Source: Bolinopsis microptera (lineage: Eukaryota; Ctenophora; Tentaculata; Lobata; Bolinopsidae). Taken from it: DNA of 64,000 nucleotides. The stretch spans positions 8,688,901 to 8,752,900 of the forward strand of contig NC_087082.1 in NCBI RefSeq assembly GCF_026151205.1, given 5' to 3'. Positions within the stretch are counted from its first letter, which is position 1, and every line of letters starts with the position of its first letter. The notes below the pieces were generated by a model. The model searched no databases. It was not told the origin of the DNA and was given only the letters and a program-made list of their open reading frames with translations. The translations under genes and the position numbers were made by a program. Positions 34,801 through 43,727 of this stretch are shown here, piece by piece.

Positions 34801-37363
34801 ATATCAACGAGCCGTCTCACTAGAGACAGCACTGGCAGTGGTGCTACATTGGAAGATATTCAGGAAAACGAAGTCTGAGACAGATAGCACTTTAAAATGC
34901 TGCAAGTTCTGTAGATTATTGAGTGATTATAAGTGTTTTGTGTCCCGGCCAGGTAGACGGGCCTTAAAACATTTGATCATGTGAGCCTTGTGTAGAGACA
35001 AATACTTTATAATGCTATTTATCTTTATTACGCATTTATTAAAATGTCAGGTATTATCATTAATAAGGGTAACACTTTTTAATTGAAATGTATTCTTGCG
35101 ACACTCCGACCGATTACATCGATCACCAAAAATAGAGGGTTTTTTTTTAAAAGCTGAAAAAGACTTTTCCTGCATTGGGATGAAAAGCCAAAGCAATAAA
35201 TTGGGTTCATGCCAAAAGAAATGAAAATTAATTATGTTGAGATAATCACCATGTGGTACAAGCACAATTTGTATATATCACGTGATACTGTATAATATAC
35301 TGTATCACGTTGAGAATTGAGAACCTTACGTTTTTGATAATGGCAGAGATGGAATTTCACTGAACTTCCCGTAACTGTCGTATCTACCTGTGGAAAGATA
35401 AGCTTTATAATTTAATCATGGTATTTGTTGTGCTGACATCATAATCTTAAATACTTTAATACGCTTGTGCCTTGTCTTCGTAGCCTTATTCATGTTTTAC
35501 AAGTACTATCAGACTGTCTGTACAGTGCAATTCTCGATCATAATATTGAAATTTGAATCATGAAAATTGATGATAGGGAGCCAGACACATCAATTTTGAA
35601 ATTATATTTCAATCGTGATATCAGTCTACAAATAAATAAATCGTACAAAGAGCGAACTATTTAAGTTTAAAACGCTCACCAAAGACGACTCTACAACGTT
35701 TAGGTTGCTATTCGAGCCCATACTGAAGAATCCTTCAGTCCACGTCATAGATACCAACTCCTGGCATTTCCCACCAGATCGGAACAGCGTGATCCGGTCT
35801 TCCGGGAATATCTCTGCCAATGCTGAGAAAGGTGGGCTGTTATTCAAAATGGTACAGGAGTAGATTAGAAAAGAAGACGTAAGTTAGAAAAGCATTTCGA
35901 CGTAGAAAATAATGGAATTAAACGTCAAAATGAAGTTCTATTTATATTTCGTTGATGTAGACTTACCGGAGTGAGGGGCGTTGGTAACACAGCAATACTT
36001 CAGTGTTAGAGTTTGACTTTGACCGGAACAGAACGATGAAACTCCTGAAAAATAAGTGTTATCTCAAAATTTACAGATGAATTGATGACCTTACCGGTAC
36101 CCTGTACAGTGTGCCTTAACTTATACAACTACAAAATAGGGAAAATATAAATTGTCACGCCGCAAAGCTTATACCTTAGTCCTTACTTGCACTAATCTAC
36201 AAAAGATAATGATTTAGTGAAACGTTCTAACGTTAGAAAAGCGTACTCCTACTAGTATAGAAAAAACGTACTCCTCCTGAGTTAGTACTCATATTAGTGG
36301 CCTACAGGAAAAAACTTAGGGAAAATAGAAACTTCAGTATGGTCGCTATGGCCATTTCTGCATTCACATTGATTGCATCATCAAAATTATCCTCAAATGA
36401 ATTATCAATAACAAATAATGTGAATTACCTGAATCACAGTTGAAGTTCAAATCAGAGGCAGTAACAGAAACAGTTTCAGTTTTTGCTCCAAAAGGACAGG
36501 CCCTGTTGGGTGTCAAAAACCAACAAAATTTGCCCTTCGGGTTAACATACGCTAGCCCCTGTCTGCCTGTTGCAAAGCACATGTCCATCGTGTACGTCTT
36601 TCCTGGGAAAATGAAGCTACTTGATAGCTCAATCATTCATGACACAATATGATTATTACAAAGATAGCATGTCAAGTGTCAGCTATGTAAGTTTTTAGCC
36701 AACAAACTGTAGGAGCCACTTTTTTCATTTTTACGATCAAGCAGATTTCAGTATATCGCCCATACAGTATTCCCTTTTTATAACACCCCTCCGTACAACG
36801 CGGTCAACGCTGAATTTATCACAAAATTAAGTGATCCTTTATAACGCGGTCTCCTGATTCCCTGAACAACGTGAATATTTTACGCGAAATCTCTCCTCCC
36901 AAAAACAGCGTTATTGACGGGGGAGAAAGTACTGTAAATGTGTCTATCGTGTAAGAAAAAACGCTCAGCCATCAAATAATTAATAACCTGTAAGCTTGAA
37001 ATCAGTGGTGGAATCAAAGGTTACAGTCGGTAAAGACCCGTCAGTCTTCGTGATATCTATTGAAGTTTTAGCGAGCCAGTATGGTTTGTCAAAGGTTGGA
37101 CACCCGCCATTGGTCTTCACAACTCCAAAAGGGGAAGAGGGTAGTTTGCAAGTTTGGTCTCCTCCCCGAACTGAAATGATTACCGACGTTAGTTTTTAAA
37201 AGGGCAGATTTATGGACGGTCTAGCAAGGGGAGATGTAAAGGGAGACAAATTAATAACACAATTCAATATATAAATAATCGCAAATTAATCCTGACGCTT
37301 ACCAACTGTAATGCATGATGACAAGAACCAGTAAACTACGATGATCTTCAAGTTTTCTACCAT
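14608..37363 (-). CDS. giant ApeC-sushi(CCP)-transmembrane receptor-like protein, 41 exons, about 3,216 aa (one exon frameshifted)
   Basis: Exons in transcription order: 37363-37303, 37170-36988, 36602-36429, 36044-35967, 35822-35680, 35387-35330, 29972-29884, 29628-29538, 29379-29203, 29055-28971, 28778-28631, 28482-28359, 28259-28152, 26432-26214, 26090-25944, 25807-25686, 25564-25456, 25335-25225, 25006-24782, 24649-24503, 24385-24264, 24132-23939, eleven array exons (23811-16979), 16823-16612, 16487-16328, 16227-16148, 16032-15922, 15589-15500, 15355-15248, 15006-14922, 14791-14608. Every junction keeps phase. Restoring one missing base in the 21279-20765 exon gives 9,651 coding nt. Architecture: signal peptide, ApeC domain (about residues 25-230), about 48 CCPs, TM helix (about 3098-3118), tail. 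By family analogy this is a cell-surface recognition molecule. Intron 6 contains an opposite-strand GPCR; introns 2 and 13 hold transposon remnants. The linkage of exon 6 to exon 7 across that 5.4-kb intron rests on phase and on completing a CCP, so it is the weakest join. Confidence 0.8.
15758..15933. repeat. 44-bp tandem repeat (4 copies) spanning a splice donor
   Basis: The motif gagtaaagtttacaat starts at 15758, 15802 and 15846, with a diverged fourth copy near 15890, at exact 44-bp steps. The fourth unit reaches into exon 37 of the giant gene (end 15922). The sequence around the exon's 3' end and donor (minus strand GGAATCATAAGTAAAT) is therefore repeated in the following intron. Confidence 0.85.
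16979..23811 (-). CDS. CCP array: eleven tandem three-CCP exons of the giant gene
   Basis: Exons 23-33 are 23811-23293, 23180-22659, 22540-22025, 21916-21401, 21279-20765, 20656-20141, 20032-19517, 19395-18880, 18771-18256, 18134-17619 and 17515-16979. All are symmetrical phase 2-2, mostly exactly 516 nt, and each encodes the end of one CCP, two whole CCPs and the start of the next. The typical order of landmarks is CLNGSDMYGNETI, RCSLPDIANSNLT, ITCSNGTWSDLPTC, RCYTPSVGSHANIEDVTEY, CESDGNWNITG, CPNPIEISNS, YSWNDTF. The central exons are nearly identical, whereas the first, second and last are more diverged, as expected for unequal crossing-over. Each exon carries about a dozen N-X-S/T sites. 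The layout resembles the long homologous repeats of complement receptor CR1, by analogy only. Confidence 0.9.
20765..21279 (-). CDS. array exon with a 1-nt deletion (frameshift)
   Basis: This exon is 515 nt where its intact neighbours are 516. Compared with them, one T is missing at about 20902: the plus-strand reading is acatctgctg where the 17619-18134 copy has acattctgctg. The frame is lost after GYDGTVTA and reaches a stop within about ten residues. If real, the protein would truncate in the middle of the array unless the symmetrical exon is skipped, which keeps frame. An assembly or base-calling error in a near-identical repeat is an equally simple explanation. Confidence 0.8.
23939..29972 (-). 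CDS. proximal sushi/CCP modules, exons 7-22 of the giant gene
   Basis: Sixteen exons encode about twelve CCP modules and the start of a thirteenth. Each shows the sushi pattern of four cysteines and a conserved Trp: first Cys, a Cys before a GY/GF-type turn, then NGTW or NGxW, then a final Cys. Examples are CRSNGTWSQTSC at exon 12 and CTENGTWSSQNPVC at exon 14. Unlike the distal array, most modules here are split by an intron just after the second or third Cys, and exon phases are 0, 1 or 2. Two runs repeat at a larger scale: exons 14-17 (FCPDVGSPDHG, NNCSTPTINHG, YCDSPTIG) and exons 19-22 (FCLPLTDPLHG, NNCSAPQIADG, YCDKPNI) are clearly paralogous, so this part also grew by block duplication. 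Confidence 0.85.
27180..28025 (-). mobile_element. Penelope-like element fragment with GIY-YIG endonuclease
   Basis: The 281-aa ORF matches the C-terminal half of Penelope-like retroelement proteins. It has a helical linker, a basic AxRRAPNLKDTLF segment, a cysteine finger (GRPCQTCHLVSG, with a later KTRNIVYGATCKLC), then a GIY-YIG nuclease core with VYVGKTVTSLSQRVNGHRS and the downstream catalytic-type Glu in IRKSEQFYINKL. Upstream RT sequence is missing: the frame ends at 28025 against a TAT-rich microsatellite, so the copy is 5'-truncated. It sits in intron 13 of the ApeC-CCP gene in the same orientation, and its ORF is intact over 846 bp. The host intron would otherwise be short. Confidence 0.85.
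30143..30622. repeat. tandem repeat of about 200-218 bp, about 2.3 copies
   Basis: The segment beginning attggacata and running through ctgaagtag, aacctgtaagactggcctcc and gactcctccaga recurs from 30143, 30342 and 30560, the third copy being partial. The copies differ by small insertions. The repeat lies in intron 6 of the CCP gene, 0.6-1 kb upstream of the GPCR start. Confidence 0.85.
31189..34878 (+). CDS. LDLa-repeat G-protein-coupled receptor (relaxin receptor/GRL101-like 7TM, no LRRs), 1,229 aa
   Basis: This single uninterrupted frame starts with a signal peptide (MLLLVWLLAPSSLLVNPATI). The ectodomain of about 740 residues contains several LDL-receptor class A modules with the Ca-binding C-DG-SDE-C signature, for example CDSRPHCTDGSDEVNC, CDGDEDCIDGSDET and CDLNDDCGDGSDEEGC, among other Cys-rich segments. 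The 7TM domain spans about residues 750-1110. TM3 ends CFRAF where rhodopsin-type receptors have DRY; TM6 carries DFFCWIPF, typical of LGR/relaxin receptors; TM7 ends NPIIY. The tail is Ser/Thr/Arg-rich. GRL101 and RXFP receptors have leucine-rich repeats between LDLa and 7TM, and I see none here. The gene is intronless and nested antisense within intron 6 of the ApeC-CCP gene, which could mean an old retrocopy. Ligand unknown. Confidence 0.9.
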   Translation: MLLLVWLLAPSSLLVNPATISKEDVRLVDNHTVEVQVDGVWYEVDTPYLSERLARAACRTLLNMEYGYYHVVDPPFNEPFYSRVLVKECPLFGRFPEDCEVEVYDNVTECHTMNRLKITCGSQLSDCSYTVEDGYRRRTCYIGNMKVYECMSNPNQFYRYVVPKGAASGPTGCVFSDVCEPVGHKEHYQACGCEGVDNRDGKCHTVICPIFDRGLAHITTPIQTVSSYALCNGYAQCISEADEAEDICAGQMYHHCTRLTSTYPDSNPRDQGWIPRWLMCDSRPHCTDGSDEVNCGHDFGLYCHPSVNPEIMGWFNTIYQCDGIQHCADGADEQDCDDLTGFQCAKLGISFKAGEAKKQIFVSDLYRCHQPLSEELFHIQCDGYTDQMNCSSVNVVNCTVMNEHVTHPNTAVRSQWTCDDVVMCVDGVDELGCDIVPGCKVHKHRLCDGIPDCDGRDEEQCVFHPDFICQRKYIGPVPNSKMRFPSKWLCDGDEDCIDGSDETHSSCTSYTGLKCPQSNITVPYSYMCDYAESCPVDNIETELCAFTKESKLPNQLVLANRFIPPCLPGLISDSSTSFIKCRTSQGYELAEGYNYNEDGPTFTLPSTKRPCINTFGVAYTALTCNGLCEEESHCHLSDISNIPCSLGTQSNLVKTLNTLTNRLENVFISGTTVETFGFQCNNTRCISRGQVCDLNDDCGDGSDEEGCVNTFHCRKGFPSFIPRSQLCDGHHHCSDSSDECGSECARSQKLISSDIMSVVAVFIASAATLINILTLIDRLPEAFKPPRDSLTVSFANDCFVNLIAFGDLCIGVYLLNIVVMHYKYTDRYCVQQFQWLTTKHCDLLGVLSTFGTQVSLFAMVALGCFRAFSILFPFNQKSLSSPFRFKIALVGVLIMILSVTIAVIPIVPSPIFRKYFNNGRFYQNNTLFKRLTTLNEHRAIHEKYLSYVDPSNEQFSTLNVTINNWEDVVEVFDGHIFNDTSDAGRLLNFYGSDGVCIFKYIVSDDNTQLAYSMSVVAVNFLCFVLIALSYMIILLSVRRSGVSDCEGKRPQMEALQKKIALIIATDFFCWIPFCVICILHATHIINASPYYDFFSIIFIPINSVLNPIIYNGFDLMRRAKKMVNEGRKSVTTVISRVSVVEGRRLSTISQYERTARSVSHTTRPATSAPVTSRMSRRRTLGEVDGGDMTLGALEPSTARFSGNVISTSRLTRDSTGSGATLEDIQENEV
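35038..35043 (+). promoter_or_regulatory. candidate polyadenylation signal ATTAAA
   Basis: ATTAAA lies about 160 bp after the GPCR stop. It is a common variant signal in AT-rich sequence, so support is weak. Confidence 0.25.
35330..37363 (-). CDS. N-terminal module: signal peptide plus ApeC (apextrin C-terminal-like) domain, exons 1-6 of the giant gene
   Basis: Exon 1 encodes a hydrophobic leader (MVENLKIIVVYWFLSSCITV). Exons 2-5 follow the ApeC pattern: a GGCPTF start, an MCFATG cysteine strand, GKFCWF then ACPFG, an LKYCC doublet followed by a proline-containing loop, IFPEDRITLFRSGGKCQEL, and an aromatic, acidic closing strand. ApeC domains occur in aquatic invertebrates. Amphioxus members bind bacterial peptidoglycan, so a microbe-binding head is a reasonable inference. 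The spacing of the GCP, CC and GGKCQ motifs drives the call; overall identity is modest. Exon 6 (35387-35330) gives a final strand, VKFHLCHYQK, and ends at gtaagg in phase 1. If exon 6 were instead read through its donor, the frame would stop about 110 bp later, giving a small secreted ApeC protein. Confidence 0.7.
36765..36934. mobile_element. pogo/Tigger-like MITE in intron 2 of the ApeC-CCP gene
   Basis: The 170-bp segment starts CAGTATTCCC after TA and ends GAAAGTACTG before TA, giving imperfect inverted ends of CAGTA type and a TA duplication. The interior repeats words such as TATAACGCGGTC and ACAACGCGGTC, a pattern known from pogo/Tigger-derived MITEs. There is no coding capacity. It lies between exon 2 (ends 36988) and exon 3 (starts 36602). 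Confidence 0.55.
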
Positions 37364-38373
37364 CGAACGGTTTATAGATAAGAAGCAGAACTGAACGTGT
37401 AGATTTGATAAAGCAGTATCAGCTGTTTTGAGTTTCTGTTCGATCACACTTTCAGATGTTTTCTCCGTTAATGTCTTAGACTTATGAAATTAACTAAAAG
37501 GGTGACGTATGTTTGGCATCAAAGTTTATTTGTAAATATTCTATCGAATCATTAAAAGCAGAAATCAAAAAAGTTGTAATAAAGGAGTCAATATTTTTCA
37601 ATTTAAACATGATAAAAATTGTAAGTAAACATATACCAAAGGAGCAACAAAACAGGAATCGCGCTGAATATTGAAACATTTTAATCTACGAGTAAGTTTT
37701 CTTTTCTTTAACCGCTCAATTACTTTCCTAGACATGACACTCTTCGGAAAGAAGATGATAAGATAAAAATAAGTTTGCAACAGGCAACTTCAAATTGCAT
37801 GCGGTTAAAAATGAGGCGATTTTTCGAGGCTATAACAGACTGTTGGGCGCACTTTGACGTCCCCACAGCAACAACGGTAGAGTCAATGAAGTGCAGCATT
37901 TGATAACGATTTCCATGTACAGACCTATGAGTTGCATGTATCGACGTCTTGCGATTATTGAAACCCTAATTAGATAAATAAAACATGAGCAATACTGGTA
38001 ATACCATTATGGTTCTGACACCAACACCACTTGTAGTTGTAACGGTTTGGTTTAGTATATCAGCTGATCACTGTGCAAAACAGTATAGTCGAGAATTTCG
38101 GAAATCTTTCGATTGAATATTCACGGAATGGTGACTGGTCAAACTAATGTTGACCTATTGCGCTTCAAAATCCCCGATCTTCATTCCTCTTCATTTATTC
38201 GGTATTCAATTTTTTAACAAAATCGATTTGACATGCCCAAGATATTATCTTTTATAAATAAAATTTATGTTTTCATGATCTGAGTAGGTCAGTACAATTA
38301 AAAATTTTCATATATATATATAATAACATCTATAAACAAAAGAGCACCTAAAGAGGCTCAGCAAAGTGCTGGC
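37364..38373. other. 5' flank of the ApeC-CCP gene; no gene recognised
   Basis: AT-rich spacer that should include the promoter of the minus-strand gene starting at 37363. No unmistakable TATA or initiator element was seen. A short TA microsatellite lies at about 38311-38322 beside the 3' end of the neighbouring retrotransposon. Confidence 0.35.
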
Positions 38374-41006
38374 CTATTTACGCTTATGAAGACTCATTCG
38401 TTCAATATGTCTCAAAGTAAATAAACTCCTCCATCCTACTCTATCTCTTGCTAAGTTCACTAAGTTGGTAAAATCATCTTCATTTTTCAAATAAATTTGT
38501 CTCTTAAATAGGTCCTTTTTCACAATAATATCATACAAATTAGTCCTATGTCTACCCACTCGTCCCTTTATTGTTTGACATCCTAGTGTAGCAAATAACA
38601 GAGACTGGTAGGCAGGCGTGTCGTTGTCACTGCGTAGAACATGACCTAGCATTGTCCACCGTGCCTTTTCCACTCTCTCGGAAAGGGGCCTGGTCTGGGT
38701 ACGAGCGTAGAGGGCCTTGTTAGATATTGAGCTAGGCCAATAGATGTGTAGGATGCGCTTGAGGTGCTTCCTCTGAACAACATCTACAGACTCTAGAACA
38801 TGCTGAGGTACGGACCAGCAGCAGCAGTTGTACAGGAGCACTGATACTACTAGTGAGTCGTAGAGTTTGATCTTTCTCTTCTCAGTTATCTGACTCCTCT
38901 CTGATCCCTGGCACCACAGCTTGTCAAATGACCAGAAGGCAGAGTTAGCTTTATTTATTCTAGTAGTAACATCCTGCTCTGATCCAAGCTTAGTACCAAG
39001 AAGCGTCTCGTTTCTCCACTCCTCTTTTCCTCTTAGTTCATTACCCCACTCGTCACAGGCACCAACTTCTTCTAAATACACTCTGGTAAACTTTGTCTTT
39101 GTGTCATTGACAAAGAGACTCCATTCACTGAGAATATTCTTGGAGATCTGAAAGATATCCTGTAATTCCTCCATATCTTCACCAATCTCCTCTACATCGT
39201 CTGAATAGCCGGACTCAAGAGGCATGTGGTTATCGGCTATCGGAGGGTTGGGTCTTGAGGGGAGGACTGCTCTTATGTGCACTACAGCTCCAGCTAGATT
39301 GAGGGTAAACAATTTACCAGCTGTGCTTTTTCCTATGTTGAAAGAGAACATCTCTGAGTCAGTAGAACACACTCTGACTACTAGAGTGGTGTTAGCCATG
39401 AGGTATTGTACAAGCCTCAGGTCGTCTCTGGAGCATCCTGCAGCTTCTAGTAGTCTGATTGTTGTACCTCTGCGGATGGTATTGAAGGCAGCTGACATGT
39501 TGATACTCACTTTGTTTCATTCAAACTCCTTCTTCATTACTACAGATATGAGCATGCTCTGTGCCCAAACTAGGTCGGCACAGCTCCTGCCAGCTTTGTA
39601 GGCAGCTTGGAACGGTCCGGTGAAGTTTTCCACAGCTCTCTCTATTCTGTTTAGCACTATCAGTGACAGGATCTTTCTAGAAACATTCAGCAGGGTCAAT
39701 GGTCGTATCGACTTAACTGGGCCACGAGTTTTACCAGGCTTAGCCAGTGGTGTGAGGATGCCTGCTCCTATTGCTTCAATGTGAATGTTTTTCTCGAAAG
39801 ACTCGTTGAACACTTTAGCTAGCTCTTCATGAAGGAGGGGTTGTTCAGGGCTTTCATGACCTCACCAGGAACGTTGTCAATACCCACTGCTTTACCAGAC
39901 TTGAGTTTACTGATGGCTCTCTCTATCTCTGCAACGGTGATGGGACTGTTAAGGCTAGATGGGGGGTCAAGGAAGGCAGGAAGGGTAGGCTCATCAGCGT
40001 CGTTGAACTCAGCTTCAAAGTACTCCTTAATAATCCTCGCTTTCTCCTCATTAGTACCTGCGATATTCCCAGCAGAGTTGTGGACGGTTAGAGCTGGTCT
40101 AACATATCCTTTGGCGAGTATCTTAGAGGCTCCAAAGTATCTCCGGGCGTTGTCTGTGTTGTTTATCTCTTCGACGAGTGTGTCAGCACTGCGGTTGTTG
40201 ATATCTCTGAGTCTCTTTGTAATCTTACGTCTTAGCTGGTTGATGTTGGTCTTGACATGCTTCCTGTTGGTCGGGAGTTTGTTCTGCATATTCGCAATCA
40301 TCAGCTGCTTGCGTTCAAGTGACAGTTCAGCGATCTCAGGATCAGTACTGAAGGATTTGTGCTTTTTTGGAGGTATAGTTCCTAGCACCTCGTCAGCAGT
40401 GTTATAGGCATCTGTTATCAAGTTGTTGAGGTCATCGTTGGGGTTGCCTGTCTTGCGTCTCATTCTTACTTTCTTCTCAAACGTACTCAGCATCTTCTTC
40501 TTAACTCCATGATCTTGTAGTCTCTTGAGGTCAAGCTTTCTGGACGTCTTGTGCTTCTTATGGACAAGGTACTTCTGGTGGAGTGTGACGCGAGCGACTA
40601 CAGGCTTGTGATCTGATTTGAGTAGGGCTCCTCCGTATGAACGAGCGTCCGTGATATTCACTTTGTAGCTAGATTTACAAAGGATGTAGTCAATCTGCTT
40701 GTAGTATTTCACGGTTTTGTCAGGATCACCTCGGGCTGTAGTAGTACCGTGCCATGATGTAATGTGACGAGCTGAATGTTTGAAGCTTGTGTTACAGGCA
40801 TAAAAATCCTTCTCAATCATAAAATCAAGCGAACGTTGGCCATTGCTGTTACGTTGACCGACTCCATACATACCCATATTGCGTGATAAACCAGAAAGGA
40901 TGTCACCATCTGATTTACGACCCAGACGAGAATTAAAATCCCCGGCTATAAACACATCGTAATGAGCAGGAATATTGCCAAAAATTTTCATAAAATTACT
41001 TAACAT
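38374..41006 (-). mobile_element. APE-type non-LTR retrotransposon ORF2, 5'-truncated and frameshifted
   Basis: Three minus-strand frames follow one another: 41006-39819, 39813-39517 and 39510-38374. The first begins inside the apurinic endonuclease domain (FIAGDFNSRLGRKSD, then QIDYIL and SDHKPVVARV) and continues into a linker and the RT start (AISKLKSGKAVGIDNVPGE). The second has RT fingers (RPLTLLNVSRKILSLIVLNR). The third has the palm motif SGYSDDVEEIGEDMEEL and a long C-terminus (WTMLGHVLRSD, GRVGRHRTNLYDIIV). Frame breaks fall at about 39840 and about 39515. The usual PQGD-LSP segment before the palm is missing: the frame runs GKSTAGKLFTLNLAGA. The copy is dead. The C-terminus matches a family common in cnidarian and other marine genomes. 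Clade assignment (RTE/CR1 vicinity) is not certain. Confidence 0.88.
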
Positions 41007-41214
41007 GAATTTAATTCTTGGTTGTATTCAGTAATTTAGCTTCGATCATATTATTGTTCAATTATATTATTATTTGTAGTATTAAATATATTCATAAGCT
41101 AAAATATTTATAAACTATAAAAAACTACGAAAAAAAGTTTAAAGTACTTTGGTCCCACGAAAATCATGAATTCCATACTATACGGTGGGGTAACCCAACG
41201 TTTTAATACTTTCA

Positions 41215-41790
41215 ATGAAATGAAATGAAATGAAATGAAATGAGGTATTTATATCCCGCTCATATGATTAACCAACAACACAAGGAAGAGATTAACCATG
41301 TCAGAGCGGCTGACTGTGAGTAATGTGAGCAAATGTGTAAAATGAACAAAAGTATAACTCAAAAAGGCTTAAGACAAAATTAAAACATCTTTTATTGTAA
41401 ACACCACACTAAACTAAAAAGAAGCAGAAACCATACAATACGTGTAGGTATTATAAATGATAATACAGTGACTTGATCAACAAAAAAGAGAGACAGATCC
41501 TAGAAAGGTAGAGATCAAGACATAAAATGGAGTGCAGTAAAAAATAAAAGCCAATGTGTCTTGCAAAGTGAAGACAAATGGGAATAAAAAACATCAAAAC
41601 TGATTATATAAATGGTTCTTTAACATTCGCTTGAAGCAGTTGGTATCAGTAATACATCTCAACATCATTGGAAGAGAGTTCCATGCAATCGGTGCATGGC
41701 TTGAGAAACGTCTGTCATCAACTTTGGACCTTTTATTCTTGGGTACCTTTAACATGAGATGGTCACCAGATCTTTTCGATCTATACTACT
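41215..41790 (-). mobile_element. 3' end of a CR1/L2-like non-LTR retrotransposon with a pentanucleotide tail
   Basis: Translation of about 41745-41600 on the minus strand gives VDDRRFSSHAPIAWNSLP and then FKRMLKNHLYNQ, the typical C-terminal end of CR1/L2-type reverse transcriptases. About 350 bp of 3' UTR follow, ending at 41215-41245 in perfect (TTTCA)n repeats on the minus strand. A simple-repeat tail is usual for this group. The rest of the element is missing. It abuts the 5'-truncated end of the other retrotransposon. Confidence 0.65.
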
Positions 41791-41799
41791 ATATAACAA

Positions 41800-43488
41800 A
41801 TTATTGAGAATATGAGTATGACGTAGAAATGTCGATACGTTATTCAGCCATTTATTTCCATTAGAATCTGTCTTCACTGAGTCTATTCAGAAACAATCAG
41901 AAATTTGAATGAAAGAACTATCAAATCATGAGACTCTATAACACTGCACGAATCCTCCAGGTTGGGGTGACCTTTAAATGGAATGATCTATAAAATATAA
42001 ATAATCAATGTTATATTTAATATTTAGTTAATGTTATATTTAATATTTAATAAGTTATTATTTTGTAGCCGACTTTACACGATGCCAGATCTTCAATTGA
42101 CTCAGTTTTTGCATCAATTCTCCATCATCCCTACTAAACAAAAGCTCTCCTATCAGCTCTCCTACTAACTAATACTACTAGAGCATGATTACCTGGGGAC
42201 CCCAGGCTATAAGTATAATGTTCATATTCATAAACATAGAGATTCGGCGGAATGACAGGCTGAGCACCGCCCAGTAAGAGCATGACTTCAGACTTGACGC
42301 AACAGACCATACGGCTAGCAAAAAAACAAAGGTACTTAAGACAGTGAAAATATAATACAATTTTCTTTGACTAACTCAGAAAACCTGTGATTTGCTGCAT
42401 GGCCGCCGACAATTGATAAAATTATCAAAGTTGCTGCCGCAATATGACCGGATAAGCGCCATGCAGCCACTTCATATTGAGTTTCACATTATAGTAATCA
42501 AAACATCAAAAAGCCGGAACCGTGGCACCCTATTTACGGGTTTTTGAACACGTACATAAGAGACAATCGATAATATGGATAAATGCTTTATCTGTAAAAA
42601 CTTGACATCGAACTCTAAAAGGCGTGGTCACAGTGAAATAATATAAGACAATTCTGTCGTATGCGCATTATGTTGATATGATAAACCCATTGCATAGATC
42701 ATGGGGCCTTTAAGTTTAACTCTCCCAAAGGTTTTAACTAAACAACTAGCGATTAAATCAGGAATTTTGTATATGTATCTGATCACGCTTTGTTTTTCCT
42801 GTCTGTATGAATTACAGATAAGATTATATTCAGAATCAGTTTAACATTGTGTTTAACTTGTTTATCGCGTCAATGTGCCGTACAACCCCGAATAGGGGTC
42901 AAGAGCAGCAAGCAAAACTTAATCCTTTGGGAAACATTTTTATGGGCGGGGTGTCATCACGAACTATGGATTGTGCAACTGCAACTGACTTGTAACTTCT
43001 TGGAGTTTGATCAATGACGAAATATATTATAGAGAATTCTTTACCTGTATTTTCACCACTTTCAACATTTTTACTTGGATAAGTGGCACCGTATATGGAT
43101 TATGGAGCCCGACATTGTCTTGAGCTCGTATCACTTATATGTTTTGAACAACCCCTCCAGGCTTGAGCTTAAAGAACATACAAAAAACTAAATTTAACTT
43201 TCAGAGTCAAACCATACTATTTTATATCTTAACTCGTAAGTTCTATAGTTCTTTAAGATTCTGAGATCTGAATAGGCCAGCTAATTAATGATCACTGATA
43301 AGTACTGCCAACTGCCGCCCGGCCATATATTCCAATACTGTGCTGTGAAAGTGAAGCTGCCAAGCGTGCTTAATACATGTATTTACCCTCCACCCTCGTC
43401 TCGAATGTCGATATTGTTTCTAAAAGATCCCCGGCCGGCAGTTGAAACCAGCTTCATGATAATAGTAATACATATATTGTATGTAATA
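41800..43488. other. no gene recognised
   Basis: AT-rich spacer. No exon or repeat was supported apart from short direct duplications near 42010-42055. Confidence 0.35.
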
Positions 43489-43489
43489 T

Positions 43490-43727
43490 GTAATATGTAA
43501 TATGTAATATGTAATATGTAATATGTAATATGTAATATGTAATATGTAATATGTAATATGTAATATGTAATATGTAATATGTAATATGTAATATGTAATA
43601 TGTAATATGTAATATGTAATATGTAATATGTAATATGTAATATGTAATATGTAATATGTAATATGTAATATGTAATATGTAATATGTAATATGTAATATG
43701 TAATATGTAATATGTAATATGTAATAT
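43490..43727. repeat. 7-bp satellite (TAATATG)n, left block
   Basis: About 34 near-perfect tandem copies of TAATATG. A matching block resumes at 44094 in the same phase and orientation, so the two probably formed one array before the SINE between them inserted, or they grew from its ends. Confidence 0.95.

Noticed and set aside
35047-35265. 72-aa minus-strand ORF as the last exon of the ApeC gene
   Set aside because: No acceptor in the right phase joins it to exon 6, whereas exon 6 joins in phase to the CCP exon at 29972 and completes a sushi module.
35281-35312. Palindrome of CGTGATAC type near 35.29 kb as a regulatory site
   Set aside because: Short AT-rich inverted repeats are common here; it overlaps the donor side of exon 6 without further support.
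39829-40407. 192-aa plus-strand ORF
   Set aside because: It is the antisense shadow of the retrotransposon ORF on the minus strand.
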